Of a DNA stretch of 64,000 bases, positions 9,481 to 18,694 are shown in pieces (positions within the stretch are counted from its first letter, which is position 1; the number at the start of each line of letters is the position of its first letter). The DNA lies in contig NZ_JAFMZZ010000001.1 of the NCBI RefSeq assembly GCF_017356245.1, positions 1,353,961 through 1,417,960 of the forward strand. The letters run 5' to 3'. The DNA comes from Bordetella petrii (lineage in GTDB: Bacteria > Pseudomonadota > Gammaproteobacteria > Burkholderiales > Burkholderiaceae_B). Made by a program: the position numbers and the translations under genes. Below the pieces are notes generated by a model. That model saw only the letters and a list, made by a program, of their open reading frames with translations, did not search any database and had not been told where the DNA came from.

Positions 9481-11928
9481 TCACGGCGCCGCCCGATGCC
9501 AGTAGCGCCGCGCGGCCAGCGCTTCGGGCGCGGCCGCCAGGCCCGCGGGGCCGGATGCGGCGATGACGGCGCCGTGCCTGTCGGTGCGCCAGAACATCGC
9601 GCCGGCGCGCTGCCAGCGCGCCTGCACCTGCGGCGCCGGATGGCGGAAGCGGTTCAGGCGCCCGGCCTGCGCGATTACGTGCGTGGCGCCGGCGGCCTCG
9701 ACCAGCGCGGCGCTGGACGAGGTCGCCGAACCGTGATGCGGCGCCATCACCACGTCCACGCGCGGCAGCCCCGGCGCCAGCTTGCGTTCCTGGGCCGCCC
9801 CGATGTCGCCCGGCAGCAGCGCCGCGTGCGCCCTGCCCTGCAGCAGCAGCACGCAGCTCTGGGCATTGCCCTGGCCGCGGCGCGCCGGCGCTTCGCGCGC
9901 GGGATGCAGGAAGCGGAATGCCACGCCATCTACCTGCCAGGCCTGGCCGGCATGGCAGCGCCGCACAGACAGCGGCAGCGCCGCCGCGCCGCCGGCATCC
10001 GCCTGCCGGCGCAACAGCGCCGGCAAATCGAACGAGGCATAGGCCCCCTGCACCGGCACAGCCGCCAGGACACTGGACAGGCCGCCGGCATGGTCCAGGT
10101 CGGCGTGCGACACCACCAGGCCATCCAGGCGCCGATAGCCGCGCGCGCGCAGATAGGGCGCCACGACACGGGCGCCCGCATCGGTGGCCTCGCCATGGCG
10201 CGGGCCGGTGTCGAACAGCCATGCCTGGGTGGCCGTTTCGATCACCACGGCGCTGCCCTGCCCCACGTCGAGGGCGGTCAGGGTCCAGTACCCGGGCGCC
10301 GGCCGTTCGGGCCGCCAGCACAGCATGGGCAGCATCAGCAGCCAGCCCGCGCCGCGCGCCGGCCAGCCCGGCGGCTGCAGGGCCCACGCTACGCCGGCCA
10401 AGGCCAGCCCCAGCAGCGCCCATGGCGCGGCGGCCACATCGACGACCGCCCAGCGCGCGGAGCCTATCCAGGCCACCGGCACCATGGTCCAATCGAAAAT
10501 CGCATGCCCCAGCACGCCGCAAGCGTGCGCCAGGACGTCCAGGCCGGGCACCACCCCGAAAGCCGCGCACAGCAGCGCCAATGGCGTCACCAGAAAACTG
10601 ACCACGGGAATCGCGAACGCGTTGGCCAGCGGCGAACCCAGCGAGACCTGATGCAACAGGTGCGCCAGCAAGGGCACCAGGCCGAGCGTGATGGCCATCT
10701 GCACCCGGCCGAACTCGCCCAGCAAGACAGCCAGGCGGGACCGCCACCCGGGCCGCCGCAGCGCCGGGCCAGCCGAGGCGGCCGCGCGCAGCAGAACCGC
10801 CACCGCGCCGAACGACAGCCAGAAGCCGGGCGCCAGTGTCGCCCAGGGGTCGAGCGCCACCACGGCCGCGGCGGCAAGCGCCAGGATGCGCGCGGGCGAC
10901 AACGGCAGGCGCGCCATGGCGGCCAGCGCCACCACCGCCAGCATGAAGAAGGTGCGGCGCGCGGGCACGCCCCAGCCGGCCAGCAGGCAGTACAGCAGCG
11001 CCACGCCCAGCGCCGCCGCCGCGCCCGCGACTTGGGCGGGCAGCCTCTCGGGCAGGCGGATGCCGCGCCAGCGCCCCCGCCGCCAGGCGAATGCAGCCAG
11101 GGCGCCGCCCAGGCCAGCGATCAGCGTGACATGCATGCCGCTGATCGACACCAGGTGCGTGATGCCGCTGCGGTTGAAAATCTGCCAGTCTTCGCGGGCC
11201 ACGCCGGCCTGGTCGCCCATGGCCAGCGCGATCAGCACAGGAGCATAGCGGCGCTCGCCCAGGGCCTGCCGCATGCCCTGGCGCACGTGGTGGCGCAGCC
11301 GCTCGATGGCCACGCCGGCGCTCGAGCGCGGCTCGTCGCGCAGCAGCCGGGGCACACCGCGCACCGTGGCGACTGCGCGCACGCCCAGCGCGAACAGCCG
11401 CGCCTCGGCATCATGGCCATGCGGGTTGCGGGCGCCATGCGGATGGCGCAGCACCAGCGCCATGCGCCATACCTGCCCCGGCAGCAAGTCGGGCAGGCGG
11501 CCTCCCGGCGGCGCATACCAGGACACGGCAATCCGGGCGGGGATGCCCGCCGGGCGCGCGGCGGCTTCAGTGTCGGCCAGGAAACGCCACTGCCTGGCGT
11601 CGCCCTGCGGCAGATCGGCAACGCGCACGATCAGCCGGCTGACAACATCGTGATGAGCGGGCGCCAGGGCGTCGTCGAGCCGCGTCTGGCCATGCCAGAC
11701 GGCCCAGGCCATGCCCAGGCCGGCGCCCAGCCAGGCGGCCGCCACCCAGCGCGCCGGACCGCGCCGCCGGCGGCATGTGGCCACCACGCAGCACGGCGCC
11801 AATGCCGCGGCCCAGGGCCACAGCCAGCCGGCGGCCGGCAGCGCCGGCAGGTGCTGCACGGCGGCGGTGCCGGCCACCACGCCCAGCAGGAACAGACGCC
11901 CGACGATATTCGCCTCCGCAAAGCGCAC
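9481..11928 (-). CDS. comEC: ComEC/Rec2 family DNA uptake channel protein
   Basis: Polytopic inner-membrane protein of about 815 residues that in competent bacteria carries single-stranded DNA into the cytoplasm. It has the N-terminal DUF4131/OB-like region, the competence domain with ITHLVSISGMHVTLIAG, many membrane helices, and a C-terminal metallo-beta-lactamase domain with SHADLDHAGG and APHHGSATSS. The frame extends upstream inside tatD, so a GTG giving VRFAEANIVG, 55 bp beyond the tatD stop, is the best start. Whether the organism is competent cannot be told here. Confidence 0.9.
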   Translation of the reverse strand: MRFAEANIVGRLFLLGVVAGTAAVQHLPALPAAGWLWPWAAALAPCCVVATCRRRRGPARWVAAAWLGAGLGMAWAVWHGQTRLDDALAPAHHDVVSRLIVRVADLPQGDARQWRFLADTEAAARPAGIPARIAVSWYAPPGGRLPDLLPGQVWRMALVLRHPHGARNPHGHDAEARLFALGVRAVATVRGVPRLLRDEPRSSAGVAIERLRHHVRQGMRQALGERRYAPVLIALAMGDQAGVAREDWQIFNRSGITHLVSISGMHVTLIAGLGGALAAFAWRRGRWRGIRLPERLPAQVAGAAAALGVALLYCLLAGWGVPARRTFFMLAVVALAAMARLPLSPARILALAAAAVVALDPWATLAPGFWLSFGAVAVLLRAAASAGPALRRPGWRSRLAVLLGEFGRVQMAITLGLVPLLAHLLHQVSLGSPLANAFAIPVVSFLVTPLALLCAAFGVVPGLDVLAHACGVLGHAIFDWTMVPVAWIGSARWAVVDVAAAPWALLGLALAGVAWALQPPGWPARGAGWLLMLPMLCWRPERPAPGYWTLTALDVGQGSAVVIETATQAWLFDTGPRHGEATDAGARVVAPYLRARGYRRLDGLVVSHADLDHAGGLSSVLAAVPVQGAYASFDLPALLRRQADAGGAAALPLSVRRCHAGQAWQVDGVAFRFLHPAREAPARRGQGNAQSCVLLLQGRAHAALLPGDIGAAQERKLAPGLPRVDVVMAPHHGSATSSSAALVEAAGATHVIAQAGRLNRFRHPAPQVQARWQRAGAMFWRTDRHGAVIAASGPAGLAAAPEALAARRYWHRAAP

Positions 11929-11983
11929 AGCGTAGGCGGCAGCCCGCCCTGCGCGGCGTGCGGTGAACGGAAATATCCTTGCG

Positions 11984-12784
11984 TTATGTCCGCAGGCGCG
12001 GCAGCACGCGATGGGCGGCGGCCGTGGTGGCCCGGGCGATCTCGGCGGCGTCGACGCCGCGCAACTCGGCCAGCACCTGGGCGATGCGGGGCAGCTGGCC
12101 CGGATCGTTGCGCCGCTGGGGCGCGTACAGCCAGGCCGGCGGGATGTCGGGCGCGTCGGTTTCCAGCACCAGGCTGTCCAGCCCCACATCGGTGGCATGG
12201 CGCCGTATCTGCAGGGCGCGCGGGTACGTCATGGCGCCGCCCAGGCCCAGCGCAAAGCCGCGCTCGACGAAGGCCCGCGCCTGCTGGGCGCTGCCGTTGA
12301 AGGCGTGGGCGATGCCGCCGCGCACGCCAGGGCGGCGCCGCAGATACTTCAGCAGTATGTCCTGCGAGCGCCGCACATGCAGCAGCACCGGCAGGCCGAA
12401 CTCGGCGGCCAGCGCAAGCTGCGCATCGTAGAAGCGCTCCTGGCGCGCGCGCGGCTCGCCCGCGGCCAGTTCCGGCACGAAGAAATCCAGGCCGATTTCG
12501 CCGATGGCGACAAAGCGCGGGTCGTCCAGGGCATCGATCACGGCCTCGCGCAACGCGCCCAGGTCGTCGTCATGGGCGCGCGACACGTACAGCGGGTGGA
12601 TGCCCAGCGCGTAGGCGCCGCCTTCGACCTGCTGCGCCAGGCCGCGCACCACGGCGAAATTGCCGCGCTCGACCGCCGGTATCACGATGCCCCGCACCCC
12701 GGCCGCAGCGGCGCGGCGCGCCACGCCCAGGCGGTCGGCATCGAATTCGGCGGCGTCGAGATGGCAGTGCGTATCGATCAGCAT
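11984..12784 (-). CDS. TatD family metal-dependent hydrolase
   Basis: A 266-residue TIM-barrel metal-dependent DNase of the TatD family. Visible ligands: DTHCHLDAAEF at the N-terminus, GIHPLYV, AIGEIGLDFF, LHVRRSQD, GGIAHAFNGS and LETDAPDIPP. Known members act as 3'-5' exonucleases or deoxyribonucleases in repair and nucleic acid turnover. Located between lolD (31 bp upstream) and comEC in the minus-strand run. It could be TatD, YcfH or YjjV type; the sequence alone does not decide, though the FDADR spacing after DTHCHL recalls YjjV. Confidence 0.9.
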   Translation of the reverse strand: MLIDTHCHLDAAEFDADRLGVARRAAAAGVRGIVIPAVERGNFAVVRGLAQQVEGGAYALGIHPLYVSRAHDDDLGALREAVIDALDDPRFVAIGEIGLDFFVPELAAGEPRARQERFYDAQLALAAEFGLPVLLHVRRSQDILLKYLRRRPGVRGGIAHAFNGSAQQARAFVERGFALGLGGAMTYPRALQIRRHATDVGLDSLVLETDAPDIPPAWLYAPQRRNDPGQLPRIAQVLAELRGVDAAEIARATTAAAHRVLPRLRT

Positions 12785-12815
12785 GGCATGTCAGGCGGGC
12801 CGCGGCGCCGGGGCG

Positions 12816-13523
12816 CTACCCCGAAACCAGTTGCCCGCGTTCCATGAGCAGTTGGCGGTCGGCCAGCGCGGCCAGTTCGGCATCGTGGGTAACGATGGCA
12901 AACGCCGTGCCCGATTCGCGGTTTACCTGGGTAAGCAGCTCGAACATCTTGTGCGCGGTGCCGCGGTCCAGGTTGCCGGTGGGTTCGTCGGCCAGCACGC
13001 AGGCCGGCCGGGTGACCAGCGCGCGCGCCAGCGCCACGCGCTGGCGTTCGCCGCCCGACAGCTGGCCGGGAAAATGCCCTTCGCGCTGGGCCAGGCCCAC
13101 CAGCGCCAGCACCTTGCGCGCCGCCTCGCGCGCCGTGTCGCGCTGCTCGCGGCGCACGATCAGCGGCATGGCGACATTGTCCAGCGCCGAGAATTCGGGC
13201 AGCAAATGATGGAACTGGTAGACAAAGCCCAGGCTGCGATTGCGCAAGGCGCTTTTCTGGCCTTCGGACAGGCCCGCGGCGGCGATGCCGTCCACCGTGA
13301 CCTCGCCCTGGCTGGGCACGTCCAGCAGGCCCAGGATATGCAGCAGGGTGCTCTTGCCCGAGCCCGACGCCCCTACGATGGCCACCATCTCGCCGCGCTC
13401 GACGGTCAGGCTGACGTCGTCCAGCACCTGGATGCGCGCCGGGCCTTCATCATAGATTTTCACCAGGTTGCGGGCCTGCAGCGCCGCGGTGGCGCCGGCC
13501 GGGGTCGACAGGGCATCAGTCAT
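12816..13523 (-). CDS. lolD: Lipoprotein-releasing ABC transporter ATPase LolD
   Basis: Cytoplasmic ATPase of the Lol complex, which extracts mature lipoproteins from the inner membrane and hands them to LolA. The 235-residue chain has Walker A GASGSGKST, the Lol motif region VYQFHHLLPEFSALDNVAMP, signature LSGGERQRV, and Walker B CVLADEPTG. The start overlaps the end of the permease gene by 8 bp, typical of tight coupling with lolC/E. Confidence 0.95.
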   Translation of the reverse strand: MTDALSTPAGATAALQARNLVKIYDEGPARIQVLDDVSLTVERGEMVAIVGASGSGKSTLLHILGLLDVPSQGEVTVDGIAAAGLSEGQKSALRNRSLGFVYQFHHLLPEFSALDNVAMPLIVRREQRDTAREAARKVLALVGLAQREGHFPGQLSGGERQRVALARALVTRPACVLADEPTGNLDRGTAHKMFELLTQVNRESGTAFAIVTHDAELAALADRQLLMERGQLVSG

Positions 13524-14796
13524 GGCGCAGCACCTGGGCGGGTTGCAGGCGCGAGGCGCGCCAGCTGGGATACAAAGTGGCCAGCAGCGACAGCACCAGC
13601 GAGGTCACGCCGATGGTAATGATGTCGCCCGACTGCGGATCCGACGGCAGCTCGCTGATGAAGTAGATCTCGCGCGGCAGGAAATGCACGCCCAGCAGGC
13701 TTTCGATGAACGGCACGATGACGTCCACGTTATAGGCGATCAGCATCCCGCCCAGCACGCCCAGCACGGTGCCCACCACCCCGATCAGCGCGCCCTGCAC
13801 CAGGAAAATGCGCGCCACTTCGCCGGGGCCCGCGCCCAGCGTGCGCAGGATGGCGATGTCCGACTGCTTGTCTTTCACGGCCATGACCAGCGACGACAGC
13901 AGGTTGAACGCCGCCACCGCCACGATCAGCGCCAGGATCAGGAACATCATGCGTTTTTCAGTTTGCACCGCCGCGAACCAGGTGCGGTTGTTGCGCGACC
14001 AGTCGCTGGCCATTACGTAGGGCGGCAGCGTCTTGGACAGCTCGGCCGCCACCTGCGGGGCGCGCTGCATGTCCTGTACGCGCAGGCGCACGCCAGCGGT
14101 GCCGCTGTCGCGGAATACCCGCGCGGCATCCTGGGCGTCGACGAACGCCAGGCTGGAATCGTATTCGTAGTGGCCGGACGTGAACGTGCCCACCACCGTG
14201 AACTGCCGCATGCGCGGCGTGAAGCCCGCCGGGCTGATGGAGCCCTGCGGGGCCAGCATCAGCAGCGTGTCGCCCACCTGCACGCCCAGCCCGTCGGCCA
14301 GATCGCTGCCCAGCACCACGCCAAAGCCGCCCGGCTTCAGGTCGGACAGCTTGCCGGTGGTCATCTGGCGCGGAATATCGGATACCTTGCCTTCGGTGGC
14401 CGGATCGATGCCCCGCACCTGCACGCCCCGCAGCGCCTGGCCGCGCGCCAGCATGGCCTGGGCGGCCACGAAAGGCGCGGCCCCCTTGACTTCGGGATTG
14501 CGCTCGGCCGCGTCGGCGAATTGCCGCCACTGTTCGAGCACCCGCTCGGGCACGGCGCCGGGAATGTACAGCTCGATGTGCGGCAGCACCGACAGCATGC
14601 GGTCGCGCACTTCTTTCTGGAAACCGTTCATGACCGACAGCACCACGATCAGGGCCGCCACGCCCAGCGCGATGCCCGCCATCGAGGTGGCGGCAATGAA
14701 CGAAATGAAGCGGTCGCGGCGGCCGCGTCGCTGGCGGATGCGGGCCATGCCCGCATAGCGGGCGCCGATCCAGAGTTCGTAAGGTATTTTCAGCAC
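13516..14796 (-). CDS. lolC: Lipoprotein-releasing ABC transporter permease (LolC/LolE family)
   Basis: Inner-membrane permease of the Lol system, 426 residues. An N-terminal helix follows MLKIPYELWIGARYA, then a large periplasmic domain (about 50-270) and three C-terminal helices. The NGF-containing segment SVMNGFQKEVRDRM is characteristic of LolC/E. Only one permease gene accompanies lolD here, unlike the lolC-lolD-lolE order of enterics, so it may act as a homodimer like LolF. Divergent from the RpfE-like gene with a 63-bp gap that must hold both promoters. Confidence 0.92.
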   Translation of the reverse strand: MLKIPYELWIGARYAGMARIRQRRGRRDRFISFIAATSMAGIALGVAALIVVLSVMNGFQKEVRDRMLSVLPHIELYIPGAVPERVLEQWRQFADAAERNPEVKGAAPFVAAQAMLARGQALRGVQVRGIDPATEGKVSDIPRQMTTGKLSDLKPGGFGVVLGSDLADGLGVQVGDTLLMLAPQGSISPAGFTPRMRQFTVVGTFTSGHYEYDSSLAFVDAQDAARVFRDSGTAGVRLRVQDMQRAPQVAAELSKTLPPYVMASDWSRNNRTWFAAVQTEKRMMFLILALIVAVAAFNLLSSLVMAVKDKQSDIAILRTLGAGPGEVARIFLVQGALIGVVGTVLGVLGGMLIAYNVDVIVPFIESLLGVHFLPREIYFISELPSDPQSGDIITIGVTSLVLSLLATLYPSWRASRLQPAQVLRHD

Positions 14797-14859
14797 CCAG
14801 GCATTATGGCATTAACCGGCCCGCCATCCGGCCGGCAGCCTGAGACTACAATCGGCGCC

Positions 14860-15807
14860 ATGCTCATCGTCATCCCGGGCGCCTTGCCGCCCCTGCCTGT
14901 CGCCGCCGAACTGGCGCGGCTGCTGCCGCAGCGCGCGCCGCTGCTGCACGAATGGCTGCAGGCCGCCACAGCCCGGGTGGAAGGCTTCGATGCGCGCGCC
15001 CAGGGCTGCACGCCATTCGAGGCCTGGCAGCTGGCGCAGGCCGGCTACCATCCCGCCGCGGGCACGCCTGTCGGCGCCGGCCTGGGCCCGTTGCGCGCCG
15101 GCCCGGCCGCGGCCGACGGCCAGCCGGTCTGGCTGGCCGAACTGGCCCACCTGGCGCTGGGCACCGACCAGGCCACCCTGCTCGATCCCGAACACATGGA
15201 CATGCGCGCCGAAGAAGCCGACGCGCTGGTGCAGACCGCGCGGCCCAGCATCGAGTCGGCCGGTTTCGCCGTGCAGCCCCTGTCGCCGCGGCGCTGGCGG
15301 CTGCGCCTGCCCGAGGGGCTGGCGCCCCCCACGGCCAGCCCCGCCGCCGTGGCGGGCCAGCCGCTGCGCGACTGGTGGAGCCAGGACCCCGCCATGCGCC
15401 CATGGCGCCGCCTGCTCAATGAAATCCAGATGGCCTGGCACGAACACCCGGCCAACGAGGCCCGCGCCGCGCGCGGCGCAGCCCCGGTCAACGCCCTGTG
15501 GCTCTATGGCGGCGCGGCGGGCTGGCCGGCCCGGCCCGCCCAGCCCGCCCGGGTGGCCGACGAACTCGACGCGCCGCACCGCGCCGGCGATTGGGCAGCC
15601 TGGCTCGACGCCCTGGCCGGCCTCGAACAGCGCCATCTGCGGCCGCTGCTGGCGCCCTCTGCGCGGCTGCCCAGCCAGCCCGTGCAATTGATCCTGCTGG
15701 GCGCCGACCGGCGCGCCACGCTGTCCCTGCAACCGCGCGGCCGCCTGCTGGCCTGGCTGCCCGCGCCCAAGAAAAACTGGAATACCTGGTGGTCTCGCCC
15801 CGTCTGA
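14860..15807 (+). CDS. RpfE-like / phosphoglycerate mutase-like protein of unknown function
   Basis: A 315-residue soluble protein of the RpfE (COG4255) type, often annotated as a cofactor-independent phosphoglycerate mutase-like or regulatory protein, which precedes recJ in many betaproteobacteria. Visible features are an LIVIPGALPP start, a GCTPFEAWQL segment, and LLDPEHMDMRAEEADAL, then an LWLYGGA stretch near the C-terminus. The metal-binding motifs of true phosphoglycerate mutases are not obvious, so enzymatic activity is doubtful. The ATG start was chosen because the open frame upstream is antisense to lolC. Its end overlaps the recJ start. Confidence 0.65.
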   Translation: MLIVIPGALPPLPVAAELARLLPQRAPLLHEWLQAATARVEGFDARAQGCTPFEAWQLAQAGYHPAAGTPVGAGLGPLRAGPAAADGQPVWLAELAHLALGTDQATLLDPEHMDMRAEEADALVQTARPSIESAGFAVQPLSPRRWRLRLPEGLAPPTASPAAVAGQPLRDWWSQDPAMRPWRRLLNEIQMAWHEHPANEARAARGAAPVNALWLYGGAAGWPARPAQPARVADELDAPHRAGDWAAWLDALAGLEQRHLRPLLAPSARLPSQPVQLILLGADRRATLSLQPRGRLLAWLPAPKKNWNTWWSRPV

Positions 15808-17489
15808 CAGTCCGTACGACCAACTCCGATGCGCGCCGCATCCTGGAAGCCGCGGGCATCCACCCGCTGCTGGCCCGGCTGTGGGCCGCGCGCGGCGTCA
15901 CGCACCCCGACCAGACCCGCCTGGCCTGGCCCGCGCTGCTGCCGCCGGCCGGGCTGACGCACGTCGACCATGCCGCCGGCATCCTGGCCGACGCCATCGC
16001 CCAGGGCAAGCGGCTGCTGATCGTGGCCGACTACGATTGCGACGGCGCCACCGCCTGCGCCGTGGGCCTGCGGGCGCTGCGCGCCTTCGGCGCCGACGTC
16101 GATTTCCTGGTGCCCAACCGCTTCGAAACCGGCTATGGGCTGTCGCCCGCCGTGGTCGACCTGGCCTGCGCCCACCACGCCGGCAAGCCCGACCTGATCA
16201 TTACCGTGGACAACGGCATCGCCAGCGTCGAAGGCGTGGCCGCCGCCAATGCGGCCGGCATCGGCGTGGTGGTCACCGATCACCACCTGCCCGGCGACAC
16301 GCTGCCCGACGCGCTCGCCATCGTCAATCCGAACCAGCCGGGCTGCGGCTTCCCGTCCAAGAACCTGGCCGGCGTGGGCGTCATTTTCTACCTGATGCTG
16401 GCCCTGCGCGCCGAGCTGCGCCGCCGCGGCACTTACGCGCCCGACGGCGGGCCGCGCCTGGACGCACTGTCCGACCTGGTCGCGCTGGGCACCGTGGCCG
16501 ACGTGGTCAAGCTCGATGCCAACAACCGGCTGCTGGTCACCCAGGGCCTGCAGCGCATGCGCACCGGCCGCATGCAGCCGGGCCTGCGGGCTTTGTTCGC
16601 CGTGGCTGCGCGCGAGCCGCGCAGCGCCTGCGGCTTCGACCTCGGCTTCGCGCTGGGGCCGCGCATCAACGCGGCCGGCCGGCTGGCCGACATGAGCCTG
16701 GGCATCGCCTGCCTGACCACCGACGACGAGGCGCAGGCCCTCGACATGGCCCGCCAGCTCGACCAGATCAACCGCGAGCGGCGCGGCATCGAAGCCGAGA
16801 TGCGCGAGCAGGCCATGGCCGCCATGGAAGCGGCCGGCAGCGCGGACGGCGCGACGGTCTGCGTATTCGACCCGGGCTGGCACCAGGGCGTGGTCGGCCT
16901 GGTGGCCTCGCGCCTGAAAGAAAAGTACTGGCGCCCCACCCTGGCCTTCGCGCCGGCCGGCGACGACGAAATCCGCGGCTCGGGCCGGTCGATTCCCGAC
17001 GTGCACTTGCGCGATGTGCTCGATCTGGTGTCCAAGCGCCACCCGGGCCTGATCCGCAAGTTCGGCGGCCATGCCATGGCGGCCGGCCTGACGCTGGGAC
17101 GCGACGACTTCCCCGTCTTCGGGCCGGCCTTCGACGCGGCCGTGCGCGAGCTCACCGGCCGCGACCGGTTCGAACCGCTGCTGGAAACCGACGGCTCGCT
17201 GGAATCGGGCTATGCCAACGCCGACGTGGCCACCCTGCTGCAGCAGCAGGTCTGGGGCGCGGGCTTCGCCGCACCGCTGTTCCTGGATGAATTCATCGTG
17301 CGCAGCCAGCGCCTGGTGGGCGAAAAACACCTCAAGCTGTCGCTGGAGCGCGGCCACCAGCGCTTCGACGCCATCTGGTTCGGCCACGACCAATCGCTGC
17401 CCGAGCACATCCAGGCCGCCTACCGGCTCGAGCCCAATGTCTGGAACGGCATGGTGTCGGCCCAGCTCGTCATCGAGCACGCCGCGTAA
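15789..17489 (+). CDS. recJ: Single-stranded-DNA-specific exonuclease RecJ
   Basis: RecJ degrades single-stranded DNA 5'-3' in recombination, mismatch and base excision repair. The protein is about 566 residues with DHH-family motifs VADYDCDGATA, ITVDNG, VVTDHHLPG (DHH), and a DHHA1 domain with GGHAMAAGL; the OB domain follows. The start is most likely the GTG giving VSPRLTVRTT, which overlaps the upstream gene by 19 bases; the family length fits. Followed 48 bp later by prfB. Confidence 0.95.
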   Translation: MVSPRLTVRTTNSDARRILEAAGIHPLLARLWAARGVTHPDQTRLAWPALLPPAGLTHVDHAAGILADAIAQGKRLLIVADYDCDGATACAVGLRALRAFGADVDFLVPNRFETGYGLSPAVVDLACAHHAGKPDLIITVDNGIASVEGVAAANAAGIGVVVTDHHLPGDTLPDALAIVNPNQPGCGFPSKNLAGVGVIFYLMLALRAELRRRGTYAPDGGPRLDALSDLVALGTVADVVKLDANNRLLVTQGLQRMRTGRMQPGLRALFAVAAREPRSACGFDLGFALGPRINAAGRLADMSLGIACLTTDDEAQALDMARQLDQINRERRGIEAEMREQAMAAMEAAGSADGATVCVFDPGWHQGVVGLVASRLKEKYWRPTLAFAPAGDDEIRGSGRSIPDVHLRDVLDLVSKRHPGLIRKFGGHAMAAGLTLGRDDFPVFGPAFDAAVRELTGRDRFEPLLETDGSLESGYANADVATLLQQQVWGAGFAAPLFLDEFIVRSQRLVGEKHLKLSLERGHQRFDAIWFGHDQSLPEHIQAAYRLEPNVWNGMVSAQLVIEHAA

Positions 17490-17537
17490 TCCACGCTAAA
17501 ATGCCGGGTTTCGCACTAATAGCCACCAGGAAGCACC

Positions 17538-18642
17538 ATGGAAGCCGAACGCCAGAACCAGCTCGCCGCCCGCCTTGCCGACTACGCGCAGCGCGAGCAG
17601 GCGCTACGGGGGTATCTTTGACTACGATCTGAAGGCCGAACGCCTGCAGGTCGTCAACGCCGAGCTCGAAGACCCGGCCGTCTGGAACGACCCCAAGCAC
17701 GCCCAAGACCTGGGCCGTGAAAAAAAATCCCTCGAAGACGTCGTCACCACGCTAACCGCGCTGCACAGCGGCGTGGCCGACTCGCTCGAACTGTTCGAGC
17801 TGGCGTCGGCCGATGACGACGACGCCACCCTCGAATCCATCGAAGGCGACGCCGACGGCTTCCAGCAGCAGCTCGAAGGCCTGGAATTCCGCCGGATGTT
17901 CTCCAACCCGGCCGATCCGCTGAACTGCTTCCTCGACATCCAGGCCGGCGCCGGCGGCACCGAAGCGCAAGACTGGGCGTCGATGCTGTTGCGGCAATAC
18001 CTGAAGTACGCCGAGCGCAAGGGTTTCAAGGCCGAAGTCCTGGAAGAATCCGAAGGCGAAGTGGCGGGCATCAAGTCGGCCACCATCAAGCTCGAAGGCG
18101 ACTACGCCTTCGGCTACCTGCGCACCGAAACCGGCGTGCACCGCCTGGTGCGCAAGAGCCCGTTCGACTCCTCCGGCGGGCGGCACACCTCGTTCGCCAG
18201 CGTGTTCGTGTATCCCGAAGTCGACGACTCGTTCGAAATCGAGGTCAACCCGGCCGACCTGCGGGTCGACACCTACCGCGCCAGCGGCGCGGGCGGGCAG
18301 CACATCAACAAGACCGACTCGGCCGTGCGCCTGACCCACCTGCCCACCGGCATCGTGGTGCAGTGCCAGAACGACCGCTCCCAGCACCGCAACCGCGCCG
18401 AGGCGATGCAAATGCTGAAGTCCAAGCTGTACGAGCTCGAAATGCGCAACCGCATGGCCGAACAGCAGAAACTCGAAGACTCCAAGACCGACGTGGGCTG
18501 GGGCCACCAGATCCGCTCATACGTGCTCGACCAGAGCCGCATCAAAGACCTGCGCACCAACGTCGAAATCTCCAATACCCAGAAGGTCCTCGACGGCGAC
18601 CTGGATTCCTTCATCCAGGCCAGCCTGAAGCAAGGCGTGTGA
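17538..18642 (+). CDS. prfB: Peptide chain release factor 2, programmed +1 frameshift
   Basis: RF2 recognises UGA and UAA and triggers peptide release; 367 residues after frameshift. The first 27 codons run from ATG at 17538 to an in-frame TGA at 17619-17621, then the ribosome slips +1 at CTT and continues from GAC at 17620. The shift site reads CTACGGGGGTATCTTTGAC, nearly identical to the E. coli signal, with an internal Shine-Dalgarno-like GGGGG three bases before CTT. Motifs are SPF ([11 protein letters not shown]) for stop-codon reading and GGQ ([11 protein letters not shown]) for hydrolysis. The frameshift is an autoregulatory device sensing RF2 level, not damage. Confidence 0.97.
17609..17622 (+). 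promoter_or_regulatory. Programmed +1 frameshift site of prfB
   Basis: The bases GGGGTATCTTTGAC contain the slippery CTT followed by the internal TGA and C, the poorest stop context, preceded by a Shine-Dalgarno-like G-run. When RF2 is scarce, termination at TGA is slow and the ribosome shifts to make full-length RF2. Confidence 0.95.
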
Positions 18643-18694
18643 TCCCGCGGGCGCCCCTGCCGGCGCCCTCACTTGAACCTGAAGAGGCAAGCGC

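Noticed and set aside
17538..17621. A premature stop in prfB as evidence of a pseudogene
   Set aside because: This is the well known programmed frameshift; the rest of the gene is intact with GGQ and SPF motifs.
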